In this document: piece by piece, positions 51,401 through 60,487 of the stretch | Layout of the letters: each line of letters begins with the position of its first letter | Numbering within the stretch: the first letter of the stretch is position 1 | Origin: an uncultured Bacteroidia bacterium | GTDB taxonomy: Bacteria; Bacteroidota; Bacteroidia; Bacteroidales; F082 | Direction of reading: 5' to 3' | DNA: 64,000 nt | NCBI GenBank assembly: GCA_902801625.1 | Contig: CADCJI010000015.1 | Location: 13,315 to 77,314, forward strand | The notes under the pieces: model-generated | The model's database searches: none | What the model was told of the DNA's origin: nothing | Seen by the model: only the letters and a program-made list of their open reading frames with translations | Position numbers and translations under genes: made by a program

Positions 51401-54400
51401 CATCGCTGATGCTCGGGTTACCAATCACCTTGATGGTATGGTAGTAGTCTTTGTTGTCGACTGTGCCCTTCTTGGTCTTTTCGGAGTAGATGTAGTTGAG
51501 GCGCACGTTGCTGTTGGGCTGGTTCATGGCTTCGTTACGGCGTTGCTTCACCTCAACGAGATCTTCCAATCTGATGTCCAAATTGTTGATTTCAGGCCAG
51601 ATGGCTTCTTCGTTGGTGTAAGGCGTGCCCCAAGGTGTCACCTTCAGCGGCACCTCGTATTCGTAATAGTTTTCGGTGAAGTCGGTACCAATACGCATGA
51701 AGACGGTGAGGTCTTGGTCTTCGAGCGGCATTTCTTCGTGGGCGGCCTCGGCGTGGACAAACATCTTGAGGTATTTGTATTGTCGCAGGTCGAAGTCGGC
51801 GGTCTTGTAGATGGCGCGTCCATCGCCATCCACCAGATTTTGGACGGTCATTTGCAGCGACTGCTCGTTGATGCGGGTGGTCTGTGTCATGCCGATGACG
51901 CGCTCTTGCTGGATGCCGGGCGGGATGACATAAGGAACAGGCTGGCGACGGCTGTTTTCGTCGACGCTGACGGCCGAGATGTCGAAGGTGGTCTCGTTGC
52001 TGATGTCGTTGGGCTCATATTCGCCAGGGGCTTGGATGCTCTGCGAGTAGGTGCGCCATTCGCCTTTCACGAGGTCGAGGGTGGCAAAACGCAACACGAT
52101 AGGACGCTGGAAATCGGTTAGGAACATACGCATGAAGCGGATGCTGGAGTAGTCGTCGATGCGGCCGATGACACGGTCGGGTTGCCTGACGGGGATGCGG
52201 AACTGGTACCATGTGACACCGCTGATTTGTCCGTTAGGCAACGAAACGCCACCGGATTGGAAGATGTCTGCGATGTGGTTCTGGCCGACAACCATCTTGG
52301 CAGGGTTGAGGTCGATTTCGTATTGGTAGTAGCGTTCTGACTCGCTCAAAGTGTTGTCGTCATTGATGTCTTCTGCATTGGGCAAGGTGGAGTTGCTGCT
52401 CATGTAACCCTCGGTCTGTTGGATGTCGGCGGGCGAGTTGCCGTCGGGACCATTGAATTGTTTGTAGCGGGCCAAAATGCTCTTGTGGACTTCGTCGTCA
52501 GGCGTGTCCCAATCGTTGGAACGGAAGTAGTGGTAGTTGTCGCCCGAAGGGTCATCGTAGGCTTGAGTGTAGGCGGCTGAGCCTTCGCCAAAGCGCTCCC
52601 TAAGCACACTCAGATAGGTGTTTTCGAAGAAACCGCGCTCGTCCACATCGCGCAAGCCGTCGTAACCCACGTCTTGGAATTGACGGGCTTCCGAAGAGTT
52701 GTTGAAGGTGCTGACGAGGTCTTGCATGGTAGGCACACGACCCCAAATGGTAGTGTCGACATTCTCAACATGTTCTGTGGCGGGCAGACCGTTTTCATAG
52801 AACTTGCGACCGTCGCGCAGGATGTCTTCCGAGACATCGCCCAAGTTGATGTAGAGTTTACCTGGATTGTCGGCAAATTCCTCGTCGGCGAATGGATCCA
52901 TCAGCCAGAATTCGATGTATTCGATATTGGTGGCTTCAAAGTCGGTCGACTCCATCTTGCGCATGATACCGCCCCAACGGCTCCTCGGGTCTTTCAGCGT
53001 ACCGTCTTCGTTGATACCGGCGGAGTAGGGCGTTGGGTCGACGTCGTAGTTGTAGGGACCACGCTCTTCAGGGTAATAGGCAAGGTTGAGCACGGAGATG
53101 TTGGTCTGCGTGCCGGTTTCGATGTCTTTGTTGGGGAATAGCTCGGTCTCAAGCACCTGACGGACTGAGTTTTTCGACAGTTCTTCGTTGTCGACATTGG
53201 CAGGACGATAGCTATAGTTGCGGTCGTAGAAGACCGAGTTGTCGATGACATACCACGACAGTTTTGCGCGGTTCTTGCCGTAGTCAAGACCTGTATTGGC
53301 TGCTCCCTCGGGGAACATGTCGTTTTGGTTTTGCGGTGTGCTGGCCAAGTTCCACAAAGTGGGCAGACGCAGGTCGATGGTCGACTTGGCGCCCTCAAAG
53401 TCGTCGATGTAGGAAGTGCCGGGTTCGCTGGCTGACTTGGACAAGCCAGGGATGAATCGGGCAAACTCACCATCCACATTGATGCGTGAGTTGGCCTTGG
53501 TGCTGATGCCAGGCAGGGCATTGATGAAGCTCGTTAGCCAACGGGCATCGGTGTGGTAACTGAGGTCTGCACCATAAATGGTGTTGGCGATGGCTTCCTC
53601 GCCGTAGTTGATCTTTTGGGTGTATGATTTCTCGCCCAAATAAAGGATGGTGGCACCGGCATGGAAGTCTTGGCTGAATTCATGCTCGACACGGGAGCCG
53701 AGGAAGGTTTTTCGGATGGCGCTGAAGCCCGAGTTCGACTCCAACGAGATGTTGATGGGCGTACCCGAGTTGAGGATGCCTTCGTTGATAATGGTGACAC
53801 GGCCTAAGGTGTAATCGACAGTATAGTCGACATTTTCGACGAGTTGCACACCACCAGCCGTGACGTTCACGGAGCCTTGTGCAACATTCATGGCGTTGAG
53901 GCTGATTTCGCTACCCGACTGCGACGAGTAATAGCCTTTCAAGCTGAACTTGTTCTTCTCCGAATACTGTTCAGCGGAGGTCTTGGTCATCGTATAAAGC
54001 GAGTCGAAGGCGTATTTGTTGGCCAAGTTGGGCTCGTCGGGGAAGATTTTTTCGTGGATATGTTTGCCGAAAGGCTCCAGCACAGGGAAGAAGATGCGGC
54101 CGTTCGACGCATTGATGGTACCGCCTTGGGTTGCGGCGTTGTTCAGGAAGTCGAACACACCATCACCACCTGCGATGGGGTTGTTTTGCGTGGTCAGGTT
54201 ATCCAAACCCATGAGGTTCAGCAAAGAAACGCCTTTCACCGAGCCTTCGGTGAAATAGCCGTAAGGTGTGCTGTTTGAGTTGCCGTTGTAGAAGATGTTC
54301 AGCATGAAGTCTTGCGACCCCACTTGATAAGCCCTGATGTTATAGACATTCTTCATCATCAGGTTCCAGATGGGCATCTTTGTATTGACGGTGGTGCCTT

Positions 54401-55916
54401 TCAAGAGTTTGGTCACCAGTACCTTAGGCGTGTTGATGCCTTGGTCGGAGAACTCACCGACTTGGTAGACCTCGTCGGAACCTACGATGGTGTATTGGTA
54501 GGCCACAGCCAAGGTTTGGTTGGCGTTGAGGCTGACATTCAAGGAGATGAAGCCCAATTTCGAGTTGACCGAATACTCAGTGTTGCTCAAGCGGCGGGCG
54601 TTTTCCACTTTCTCGAAGTCGCGACCCGAGACCATGTAGCCCGACCTGCCGATGCGCATGGGGTCGTTGCTCATGTAGTTGGTCACCGTGCTGATGCTGC
54701 GGATTTGCGTGGTGTCCATGCGGGCGACCAGGTTGTTGGCGCCGTTGCGCGGATAGACCTTGGTGTTGGTCGGGGTGACTTCAGGATTGTAGATCCAATT
54801 GTCTTTACCTTCTCCCAAGTCGTTCAAGGCAAGGATGTTACGCGTGTTCTGCGTCGAAGTGTTGGTGTTGGTGATCCAGACTTCGATTTTCGTGATATTG
54901 ATGCTTGAGGTGACGGTAGGCAAGGTGGAGAGGGCGGCTTCATATTGGTCGCGGAAGTACTGGCTGAGGAAGAAGTGGCGGTTTTCTTCGTAGTCCAAAC
55001 AGCTGAGTTCGAACTCGTTGGTCTGGGCGCCGCCTTGCACAGTGATGTTCTGCGATTCGCTCTCTTGGTAGGAGACGATGGACGAAATGGTGGTCTTGCC
55101 GAACTTCAGTTTGCTCTTCACACCGAACAACTGTTGCGTACCTGTGATAAGGGTGCTGTTGAGCGGGAAGCTTACATTACCGGCTTCCAGTAGCTGGATG
55201 ATTTCGTCTTCCTTGCCTTGGTATTTCAGGGCGAGCTTGTCTTGGAAGTTGAAGGTCGCCTTGGTGTTCTTGTTGATGTTGAAGTTGATCTTGTCGCCGA
55301 TTTTGGCCATCACGTTGAGTTGGATGTCCTGCTCGAAGACGAAGTCGTTGTGGCGTTTGCGGCGTTCGGTCATCGAGGGGTCGTCGCGGAAGCTGTGCTT
55401 AAAGCCAAAGGTGAGGTCGACCGAGCCTTGTGGACGTATGTCGATGGTGTTGCTGCCGAAGATGGTCTCAAAAGCCTTGCCGCCGATGAACATGGGCGGG
55501 ATGATGGAACTGCCGTTGGTGGTCGAACGCGCATTCTGGCTGCGGCGTTCCTTCCAGTATTCTTGTATGCCTTGACGGTTCTTATACTCGAAATATTCGC
55601 TTTGCGTGAGGGTGGTGGGGGTGTCGTAGTAGAACTGGCCGATGCGGCGTTTGAAGGTGTATTGTCCGGTCAGTGGGTCGTAGATGATTTCGGTCTCGAA
55701 GTTGCTGGGGTCGCTGAGGTAGAAGGGTGACTTGTTGTTGAGGTCCTGCAAGGGATTGCCCGTGTTGACAGGGATGGGATAGATCATCTTGTTCGTGTCG
55801 GGCTCGACGGTGTATGGGTTGGGGTAGAAAATGTCATATACACCGGCTGAAGCTGTTCGGGCAAAGAATAGCGCAAACAACATGGGGAGCAGGATGGGAA
55901 GGATATGTCGTTTCAT
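48420..55916 (-). CDS. sprA: T9SS outer-membrane translocon SprA (Sov)
   Basis: This is the giant beta-barrel through which T9SS cargo crosses the outer membrane. The protein has about 2498 residues from the ATG at 55916, close to P. gingivalis Sov; 38 extra in-frame codons upstream come from a family B repeat and are not credible. The signal peptide is MKRHILPILLPMLFALFFARTASA. Recognisable blocks are FETEIIYDPLTGQYTFKRRI, FNINKNTKATFNFQDKLALK, YIDDFEGAKSTIDLR, GGIAATGRIEATLADLGRVS and the barrel end YGGVTLRLSLAQ. Two lysine/acid-rich low-complexity loops lie at about residues 1679-1705 and 1967-2003. It agrees with the many sorting-domain proteins in the window. gcvH and vanZ follow. Confidence 0.96.
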   Translation of the reverse strand: MKRHILPILLPMLFALFFARTASAGVYDIFYPNPYTVEPDTNKMIYPIPVNTGNPLQDLNNKSPFYLSDPSNFETEIIYDPLTGQYTFKRRIGQFYYDTPTTLTQSEYFEYKNRQGIQEYWKERRSQNARSTTNGSSIIPPMFIGGKAFETIFGSNTIDIRPQGSVDLTFGFKHSFRDDPSMTERRKRHNDFVFEQDIQLNVMAKIGDKINFNINKNTKATFNFQDKLALKYQGKEDEIIQLLEAGNVSFPLNSTLITGTQQLFGVKSKLKFGKTTISSIVSYQESESQNITVQGGAQTNEFELSCLDYEENRHFFLSQYFRDQYEAALSTLPTVTSSINITKIEVWITNTNTSTQNTRNILALNDLGEGKDNWIYNPEVTPTNTKVYPRNGANNLVARMDTTQIRSISTVTNYMSNDPMRIGRSGYMVSGRDFEKVENARRLSNTEYSVNSKLGFISLNVSLNANQTLAVAYQYTIVGSDEVYQVGEFSDQGINTPKVLVTKLLKGTTVNTKMPIWNLMMKNVYNIRAYQVGSQDFMLNIFYNGNSNSTPYGYFTEGSVKGVSLLNLMGLDNLTTQNNPIAGGDGVFDFLNNAATQGGTINASNGRIFFPVLEPFGKHIHEKIFPDEPNLANKYAFDSLYTMTKTSAEQYSEKNKFSLKGYYSSQSGSEISLNAMNVAQGSVNVTAGGVQLVENVDYTVDYTLGRVTIINEGILNSGTPINISLESNSGFSAIRKTFLGSRVEHEFSQDFHAGATILYLGEKSYTQKINYGEEAIANTIYGADLSYHTDARWLTSFINALPGISTKANSRINVDGEFARFIPGLSKSASEPGTSYIDDFEGAKSTIDLRLPTLWNLASTPQNQNDMFPEGAANTGLDYGKNRAKLSWYVIDNSVFYDRNYSYRPANVDNEELSKNSVRQVLETELFPNKDIETGTQTNISVLNLAYYPEERGPYNYDVDPTPYSAGINEDGTLKDPRSRWGGIMRKMESTDFEATNIEYIEFWLMDPFADEEFADNPGKLYINLGDVSEDILRDGRKFYENGLPATEHVENVDTTIWGRVPTMQDLVSTFNNSSEARQFQDVGYDGLRDVDERGFFENTYLSVLRERFGEGSAAYTQAYDDPSGDNYHYFRSNDWDTPDDEVHKSILARYKQFNGPDGNSPADIQQTEGYMSSNSTLPNAEDINDDNTLSESERYYQYEIDLNPAKMVVGQNHIADIFQSGGVSLPNGQISGVTWYQFRIPVRQPDRVIGRIDDYSSIRFMRMFLTDFQRPIVLRFATLDLVKGEWRTYSQSIQAPGEYEPNDISNETTFDISAVSVDENSRRQPVPYVIPPGIQQERVIGMTQTTRINEQSLQMTVQNLVDGDGRAIYKTADFDLRQYKYLKMFVHAEAAHEEMPLEDQDLTVFMRIGTDFTENYYEYEVPLKVTPWGTPYTNEEAIWPEINNLDIRLEDLVEVKQRRNEAMNQPNSNVRLNYIYSEKTKKGTVDNKDYYHTIKVIGNPSISDVEAMMIGIRNPKRQNLAELDDGQPKSAVVWVNELRLTDLNSNGGIAATGRIEATLADLGRVSVNGSYSSAGFGALDSRITNNTFEAHSTFNVATDLELGKFLENTGLKIPMHIDYGQNKITPLYNPYDPDIKLKDALAAMNSDEERTEFTSTIHDYTRQKNINFMNVRKERVTKKRNDDEGDKGKKEKENSRDPNQGLRGGRGNMPKVHFYDIENINLSFAYSETFQENTDIKSYIVKTYRGGLGYNYAGNPKPVEPFAKAKWASKPALQIIKDINFYYAPKSIVFNTEMYRYYSEREMRNKSGGIINIIPTYSKQWDWTRNYQLRYDLTKALTFDYSAQAQAYIYEPAGFVDRNADPEKWQKVQDTIKNELKNLGSVSRYTQNFNASYTLPINKIPIFNWITASANYQGSYNWTAPAKSIQPRLGNTIDNSSNVQGNATLDFTKLYNKVPYLKQVNTPQRRNDGRNEKDQKGKGKDKEKDKKEKDSKNKDDKGKEEGAQPADSTKVTTKTNYGKIVLDNSLRILTLVKKVSGTYSVNNGQTLPGFMPKTDYFGMNTLTGWSPGVGFVLGSNFGSDANIYEKAVLNSIDVEDAKRWLTTDSILSEPYIRRKTETMNYRVNTEPLPGIKIDFTGNRSYAENLQHYFRYNWDTNNFDIFTPTNNGNFSMSYFMAGTAFVSSDSTSSRLFDNLMENRKIIAERIARNNPQWIENVNEYTFDSIAGDYFPKGYGSSSMDVLLYSFIAAYTGQDAEKISLNPFPRIPLPNWNFTYNGLTNIPSISKIFKTVSISHSYKSNYAINSWATNVYYNENNSVQTFENSDLIIPKYDISQIVLNEQFAPLVGVDLGLQNSMTFNLQFKKSRTLTLSFANNQLTEVNAREIVVGGGYRIKDLSFNVTPIGGGGKAQTIKNDLVLKLDIGYKRDITILRRIDENNNQVSAGQNKINFYLTADYNFSQRLSAQAFFKYDLSIPEVANTFRNSTTYGGVTLRLSLAQ

Positions 55917-55938
55917 ATGATTTGACTCAGAATGCGGG

Positions 55939-56008
55939 GCCTTCGACAGGCTCAGGCACCCTTCACTTCTGAAAAAGCAAAGGTCCCTGAGCTTGTCGAA
56001 GGGCCGTT
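55939..56008. repeat. Family B repeat between ruvA and sprA
   Basis: The inverted unit CCTTCGACAGGCTCAGGCAC (from 55940) and the direct unit GGTCCCTGAGCTTGTCGAAG (from 55982) face each other as a hairpin. In the sprA mRNA leader it would lie about 25 bases upstream of the ATG. Confidence 0.8.
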
Positions 56009-56043
56009 TATATATGTTGGCTTTTATCATCTACCAAATTGAT

Positions 56044-56625
56044 TTACAAAATTTTAAGTGCTTCTTTAATCAGCGTTTCGACGTTGGCGTCGGGCATTTG
56101 TTTCAGCAGGCGGTCAAGCGCCTTGTCGACGGTAGCTTTGCTGAAGCCCAATATCGTCAATGCTGATAACGCTTCAGACTTGATTGTATTGTTTGCCACA
56201 GCGAATATTTCGGTCGGGAAGTCGTTTTTCTTCAGTTTGTCTTTCAGGTCGATGACGATGCGTTGGGCAGTCTTGGCGCCAATGCCCTTCACGGCTTGTA
56301 TGGTCTTTACGTCGTCGTTGGCGATGGCGTTGCTCAACTCATTGACGGTCAATGAGCTGAGGATGAGCCTGGCCGTGTTGCAGCCTACGCCCGACACGGA
56401 GATGAGCAGTTCGAAGAGGTCGCATTCCTTGGCCGAGTAGAAGCCGAAGAGGTTGTGTGCATCTTCAAGGATTTGCTCATGGACATAGAGGCGCACCTCT
56501 TCCTTCTCGCCGATGGCGGTGAAGGTGTTGAGCGTGATGTTGATGCAATAGCCGATGCCTTGGTTGTCCAAGACGACGCAGGTGGGCGACTTTTCGGCTA
56601 CTTTGCCAGTGATATAGGCGTACAT
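56044..56625 (-). CDS. ruvA: Holliday junction ATP-dependent helicase subunit RuvA
   Basis: RuvA binds four-way junctions and loads RuvB. The 193-residue protein shows the N-terminal OB domain (YAYITGKVAEKSPTCVVLDN), two helix-hairpin-helix motifs (LLISVSGVGCNTARLILS and IQAVKGIGAKTAQRIVIDLK) and the short C-terminal domain III (LGFSKATVDKALDRLLKQ). It is the first gene of a run ruvA-sprA-gcvH-vanZ. RuvB and RuvC are not in the window. Confidence 0.95.
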   Translation of the reverse strand: MYAYITGKVAEKSPTCVVLDNQGIGYCINITLNTFTAIGEKEEVRLYVHEQILEDAHNLFGFYSAKECDLFELLISVSGVGCNTARLILSSLTVNELSNAIANDDVKTIQAVKGIGAKTAQRIVIDLKDKLKKNDFPTEIFAVANNTIKSEALSALTILGFSKATVDKALDRLLKQMPDANVETLIKEALKIL

Positions 56626-56648
56626 TTAGGCGCAGTTTGGATTAAACT

Positions 56649-56657
56649 GCAAAAATA
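56649..56657 (-). promoter_or_regulatory. -7 box of ruvA
   Basis: TATTTTTGC on the minus strand, 24 bases before the ATG. Confidence 0.6.
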
Positions 56658-56712
56658 GGAAAAAAAAGGTATAGGGGAAACAAATCACTTAAAATTCTTT
56701 GGGCGGCTTTTC

Positions 56713-57738
56713 CTATTCCTCCTTTCCTCCGATAAACTTGAAGCCCCAGTTGGTCATCCTCAGCAGATCGGGCACTGTCTCTCCGCTCAGCCTGATGCCA
56801 TGTTTCACCGTCATTCTTGACGAAAACACGCCATAGCCGCCGTCGATGAGCGCCAAATCGTTGTCACCCAAAGGAACACCGTTTGAAGGGTCGTTGAAAT
56901 AGATATATTGCGTCAACTCCTCACCGCCTGCGTCAACGGTGACTTCAATGGGATAATCTGTAAGCAACCGGCGCACGCCTGAAACCGTGTCGCCACCGAC
57001 AAACTCTTTCAAATGCGCGTAAAACTCTTCGGGGCGATAGTGAAACATATAGCACTCATTCATCATCTGATAGGTCAAGTTGCTCTCATAATAATAACCT
57101 TTGTCCCAGATCATGGTGCGCGGTACCGAGTCGGCATCGGGTGTCCTTTGTTCCAAATAGGTGAAGGCGATGGTCACATGGTAGATGCCCGCATTCGGGG
57201 CTGGACGGAACAGGAAAAACTGACTCGTTCCGAAATACTCTTTCGAGAAATTCATTCCCAAGCTTTGCACATCGAAGTGGTTGCTGCCCACAATCTTGGT
57301 CTCGGAGACCAATGTGCGGTCGGGAAGGATGATGCTTAATCTATAGCTGTAGTTTTTGTTGTTCCCATTCATGCCCAATTTCTCTGTCGTGTAATACAGC
57401 TTTTGGTCGGGCGAATGGAATATGCCTTGTTCCTTGTTGTGGATGGTGATGGTGTCGAACACAATCTCGCGTATAGAGTCGCCGTTGCAATACTCAATCA
57501 TGCGGACATCCAGTTTGCCTGGATAGTTGCTCGAGTCGGGGTTGGTGGCTACTTGATAAGCGTCGCCCCGCACATAAAAAGTGCGGTTGATCTTGATGAA
57601 ATTGGTGTCGGCATTGGGGTCGAGGAGGCCATAGACGATGGGTTTTTCCTCATATTCTGCGTATAGGTCGATGTCGGTCGAGCAGGCGAAAAACAGTGCA
57701 GCGAGAGGCAAGCAAAGGATGATGTAAAGTCTTTTCAT
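56713..57738 (-). CDS. DUF4249-type lipoprotein
   Basis: This 341-residue lipoprotein has a lipobox at FFACS (Cys about 19) and STDIDLYAEYEEKPIVYGLLDP, the characteristic opening of DUF4249. Members are often encoded next to a TonB-dependent receptor, where they may act as surface accessory proteins. Here no receptor is adjacent, so it is an orphan. The rest is beta-rich without recognised catalytic residues. Confidence 0.8.
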   Translation of the reverse strand: MKRLYIILCLPLAALFFACSTDIDLYAEYEEKPIVYGLLDPNADTNFIKINRTFYVRGDAYQVATNPDSSNYPGKLDVRMIEYCNGDSIREIVFDTITIHNKEQGIFHSPDQKLYYTTEKLGMNGNNKNYSYRLSIILPDRTLVSETKIVGSNHFDVQSLGMNFSKEYFGTSQFFLFRPAPNAGIYHVTIAFTYLEQRTPDADSVPRTMIWDKGYYYESNLTYQMMNECYMFHYRPEEFYAHLKEFVGGDTVSGVRRLLTDYPIEVTVDAGGEELTQYIYFNDPSNGVPLGDNDLALIDGGYGVFSSRMTVKHGIRLSGETVPDLLRMTNWGFKFIGGKEE

Positions 57739-57766
57739 GGCGTTTTTTTGGGGGGTTAATGACGCT

Positions 57767-57775
57767 GCAATAATA
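57767..57775 (-). promoter_or_regulatory. -7 box of the DUF4249 gene
   Basis: TATTATTGC on the minus strand, 29 bases before the ATG; one mismatch to the TTTGC end. Confidence 0.4.
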
Positions 57776-57862
57776 CAAATAATTCCGTTTCAAACAAAAT
57801 TCTTCAGCTTTAATTGAATTTTTTTTGTTTGTTTACCGAAGTTCACTCGTTCCACACTCGTT

Positions 57863-57911
57863 CCGGCGGATTTGTAATCCGCCGGCTTCGAAATGGGGAT
57901 TTGCAATCTCC
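57863..57911. repeat. Family F palindromes, two hairpins in tandem
   Basis: CCGGCGGATT-tgt-AATCCGCCGG (57863-57885) is a perfect 10-bp stem. GGGGATT-tgc-AATCTCC (57895-57911) is an imperfect seven-pair stem. Both share the GGATTtgnAATCC plan with the hairpin at 24618. They follow the stop codon of the minus-strand 57916 gene within a few bases and probably act as its 3' end. Confidence 0.6.
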
Positions 57912-57915
57912 TTCA

Positions 57916-60465
57916 TCATTCCTTCACCACCTTTTTCACGCACTTCCGTCCATCCTCGTCGGTGACAGTGACGAAGTAGATTCCTGCGGGTAGCGTTGTC
58001 ATGTCAAGATGGAGTTCGTTGCCTTTGCCATGCGCACTGAGCACCTTTTGCCCGAGCATGTTGAGCACTTCGGCCTGCTTTAGTTTCTCTCCGGTGACGG
58101 TGACCAAGCCTTTGGTAGGGTTGGGGGCGATGTTGAAGGTCTCCGGGTCGTTCTCGTCGAGGCCGTAGAACGAGGGATGGAGGTCGTACCTCACCGTCAC
58201 GCTGTCGCAGTCGTTCACCGCCGTGAAGCTGAGCCAGACGGTGTCCTTCGTCCAGTCCATGGCATAGACCGTGCACTCGAACGGGTCGTCGGGATTGGGC
58301 ACAAGGCGCCAACTGGGCTTGGAGATGTCCCATCTGCATCGGTCGAGATGCCAGGCATTGGCGTCGGTAATGGTGTCTTTTACGTGATAAGTGTAACGAT
58401 TCACGTTGAACTCTGTCGCCGTGATGGGATGGTGGGGATGCTGGTTCTCGCTTCCGATGAAAGGCCGAGGCGAGTATGAAAGCGACAGGTGGAGGCGGGT
58501 TTCGCGCTCACAGTCGAAGGGTGCCAGGTCGTCGATATGGGAATATTCGCCCGAGGTATCGAAGTGGTAGGTCTGCCCGCTGATTTCCCAGTCGTAGGCA
58601 TCGCAGACGATTTCGCCCTCGTGTTGTGGCACGAAAACGTCTTGCGCCTCCATGTCGACGAAGCTGAGGTCGAGGGTGAAGAGGCCATTGCAGTCGCCGT
58701 AGGGAAGCTCCTTGTCGACGATGAGGGTGTCGGAGGTATAGGTGATGCCGTCGATCCAGACGAAGGCGGCGGGGTGGCTGTTGTCGTAGCAAAGCCTGAC
58801 GGTGTCGGCATCCGACACGACACGGTTCAGTTTGACGAAGAAGGTCTTGGTGACGGTGGAAGAGGCCTGGCAAGGAATGTCTTCGGAGGTGACGGAGAGC
58901 GTGACCTCATACAAGCCGTAGTCGTCGTAGCTGTGGAGGGTGGTGACGTCGTGGCTGTGCGGCGAGCCGTCTCCGAAATCCCATTCAAGCTCGAAGTCCT
59001 GGTAGTTGATTTCCGCCCCAAAAGTGATGGGACTCAAGGAGCAGCTGTTTATGGTGTCGTTCTGCTGGACGGTCTCGCCGTCGACGAGGACTGTGGTCGA
59101 CAGGTCGGAGGCGGTGGAGCCCACCAGATAGGCATAGCCTTTGGCGCGGCCGAAGCCGTAGACGTGGGCGTTGAACCCGTTGTGGCAGGTGATGCGGTGC
59201 ACGCCGTGGCTGATGTCCAACCTTGCGTAGCTGTAGTCGTCGTTGCCGTTGACGCGATGGAAGTTGGAGGGCGCAACGATTTCGCCGTCGAGAAGCACGT
59301 TGGCGCTGTCTTTGGTGTGGACGATGATGTTGACGCTATGTGTCTCGATGTTGATGTCGGGGTGGTCGAAGGTGGAGAAGGTCACGTCGTTGATGCGCTG
59401 TTCCACGGGGGCTATCCATACCATTGAGGGGTCGCCCTGAGTCTCGTCGTGGCTTGTCTGGTAAAGGTAGACGGCACTGGGTTGGGTGGTCTGGAGGTAG
59501 CATGAGCCCTCGCTCTCTAGCATAGGGAAGTAGTACGATTGGCCGGCTCTGAGTGTATCCAGCGTTTCTCCGTTCATCGTGACGATGTTGTCGTCGGCGC
59601 TTGAGGTGACCTTGACGAAGTCGCGCAATCGGTTCTTTGAGCTGGTCACGATGAAGTTCCTGCCCCACGAGCGCAGGGGCATGGCCTGCTCGAACACATG
59701 GTCGTAGCCGTTGCCTGCATCATTTGGCACACAGGTGATCGTGTTTCCGTTGAAGACGGCGATACGCTTGCAGTTGTGGGTGCGTATCCGGGTGCCGCTG
59801 AGGTCGATGGGGCGGCCGGTGATGCGCTCCGACCTGACGTGGTAGGTTTCGCCGGCATGCATCGTGATGGTGAAGAGTCGGTTGGCAGGATGGCCTCCCA
59901 AGGTGTTCACGGTGGGCGTGATGTCGATTTCGGTGTTGTCTTCGGTGGCCACGATGACGAAAGCCGTGGTTTCGTTGTTCCAAACGTAGGGATTGTGGCC
60001 CGGACGCGACTGTTCGCAGCATTGGATGATGTATTCGTCGCCCAAGCTCTCCACGGGCAGCACGAACGAGGCGTCGAACGACACGTAGGCGATGTTGGTG
60101 CAGTACACCGAAACGGTGTCGTCCGCGGTCACCTTGATGCCTTTCTCGAAGATGCGCTCGTGTTGGCTTCCGCTGTGGTACCCTTGTTCGCTAGGTATCT
60201 CGACGGTGGTGATACTGTCGGTGCTGACGCTGAAGCTTTGCGACCAGCCCGAAAGCGGATTCGAAACGGTGCCCGTGCAGTCGTGTTTGGCGCTGATGAG
60301 CACCTGGGTCGTGACCCAGCCGCCCGAGGAATGGTCCTTGAAGCCGTTGTGCATGAACGAGAGCCAGAACTCCTTGCCTTGCGTGGTGGTGTTTTGTGCA
60401 AACGATGTGGGTAAGGCGACGAGACAGGCGGTGAATAGGAGCAAAAGAGTTCGGAGACGTTTCAT
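57916..60465 (-). CDS. T9SS-sorted surface protein with IgGFc-binding-like and PKD domains
   Basis: This 849-residue secreted protein has the signal peptide MKRLRTLLLLFTACLVALPTS. The N-terminal 450 residues resemble the bacterial IgGFc-binding-protein family: TTTQGKEFWLSFMHNG, then VYCTNIAYVSFDASFVLP, DEYIIQCCEQSRPG and VFEQAMPLRSWGRNFIVTSS. A PKD domain follows (LEWDFGDGSPHSHDVTT, residues about 490-560) and then a divergent Ig-like part. The sorting domain is at the end (FNIAPNPTKGLVTVTGEKL to CVKKVVKE). A surface adhesin is plausible, but binding to immunoglobulin is only a family-name inference. Confidence 0.85.
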   Translation of the reverse strand: MKRLRTLLLLFTACLVALPTSFAQNTTTQGKEFWLSFMHNGFKDHSSGGWVTTQVLISAKHDCTGTVSNPLSGWSQSFSVSTDSITTVEIPSEQGYHSGSQHERIFEKGIKVTADDTVSVYCTNIAYVSFDASFVLPVESLGDEYIIQCCEQSRPGHNPYVWNNETTAFVIVATEDNTEIDITPTVNTLGGHPANRLFTITMHAGETYHVRSERITGRPIDLSGTRIRTHNCKRIAVFNGNTITCVPNDAGNGYDHVFEQAMPLRSWGRNFIVTSSKNRLRDFVKVTSSADDNIVTMNGETLDTLRAGQSYYFPMLESEGSCYLQTTQPSAVYLYQTSHDETQGDPSMVWIAPVEQRINDVTFSTFDHPDINIETHSVNIIVHTKDSANVLLDGEIVAPSNFHRVNGNDDYSYARLDISHGVHRITCHNGFNAHVYGFGRAKGYAYLVGSTASDLSTTVLVDGETVQQNDTINSCSLSPITFGAEINYQDFELEWDFGDGSPHSHDVTTLHSYDDYGLYEVTLSVTSEDIPCQASSTVTKTFFVKLNRVVSDADTVRLCYDNSHPAAFVWIDGITYTSDTLIVDKELPYGDCNGLFTLDLSFVDMEAQDVFVPQHEGEIVCDAYDWEISGQTYHFDTSGEYSHIDDLAPFDCERETRLHLSLSYSPRPFIGSENQHPHHPITATEFNVNRYTYHVKDTITDANAWHLDRCRWDISKPSWRLVPNPDDPFECTVYAMDWTKDTVWLSFTAVNDCDSVTVRYDLHPSFYGLDENDPETFNIAPNPTKGLVTVTGEKLKQAEVLNMLGQKVLSAHGKGNELHLDMTTLPAGIYFVTVTDEDGRKCVKKVVKE

Positions 60466-60487
60466 GTTGGTGTCTTTTTTGTTTTTG

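Noticed and set aside
55917-56030. 38-codon N-terminal extension of SprA
   Set aside because: It encodes family B repeat sequence ahead of a perfect signal peptide, so translation is expected to start at 55916.
58489-59427. 312-codon frame antisense to the IgGFc-binding-like gene
   Set aside because: Shadow frame caused by codon bias of the true gene on the other strand.
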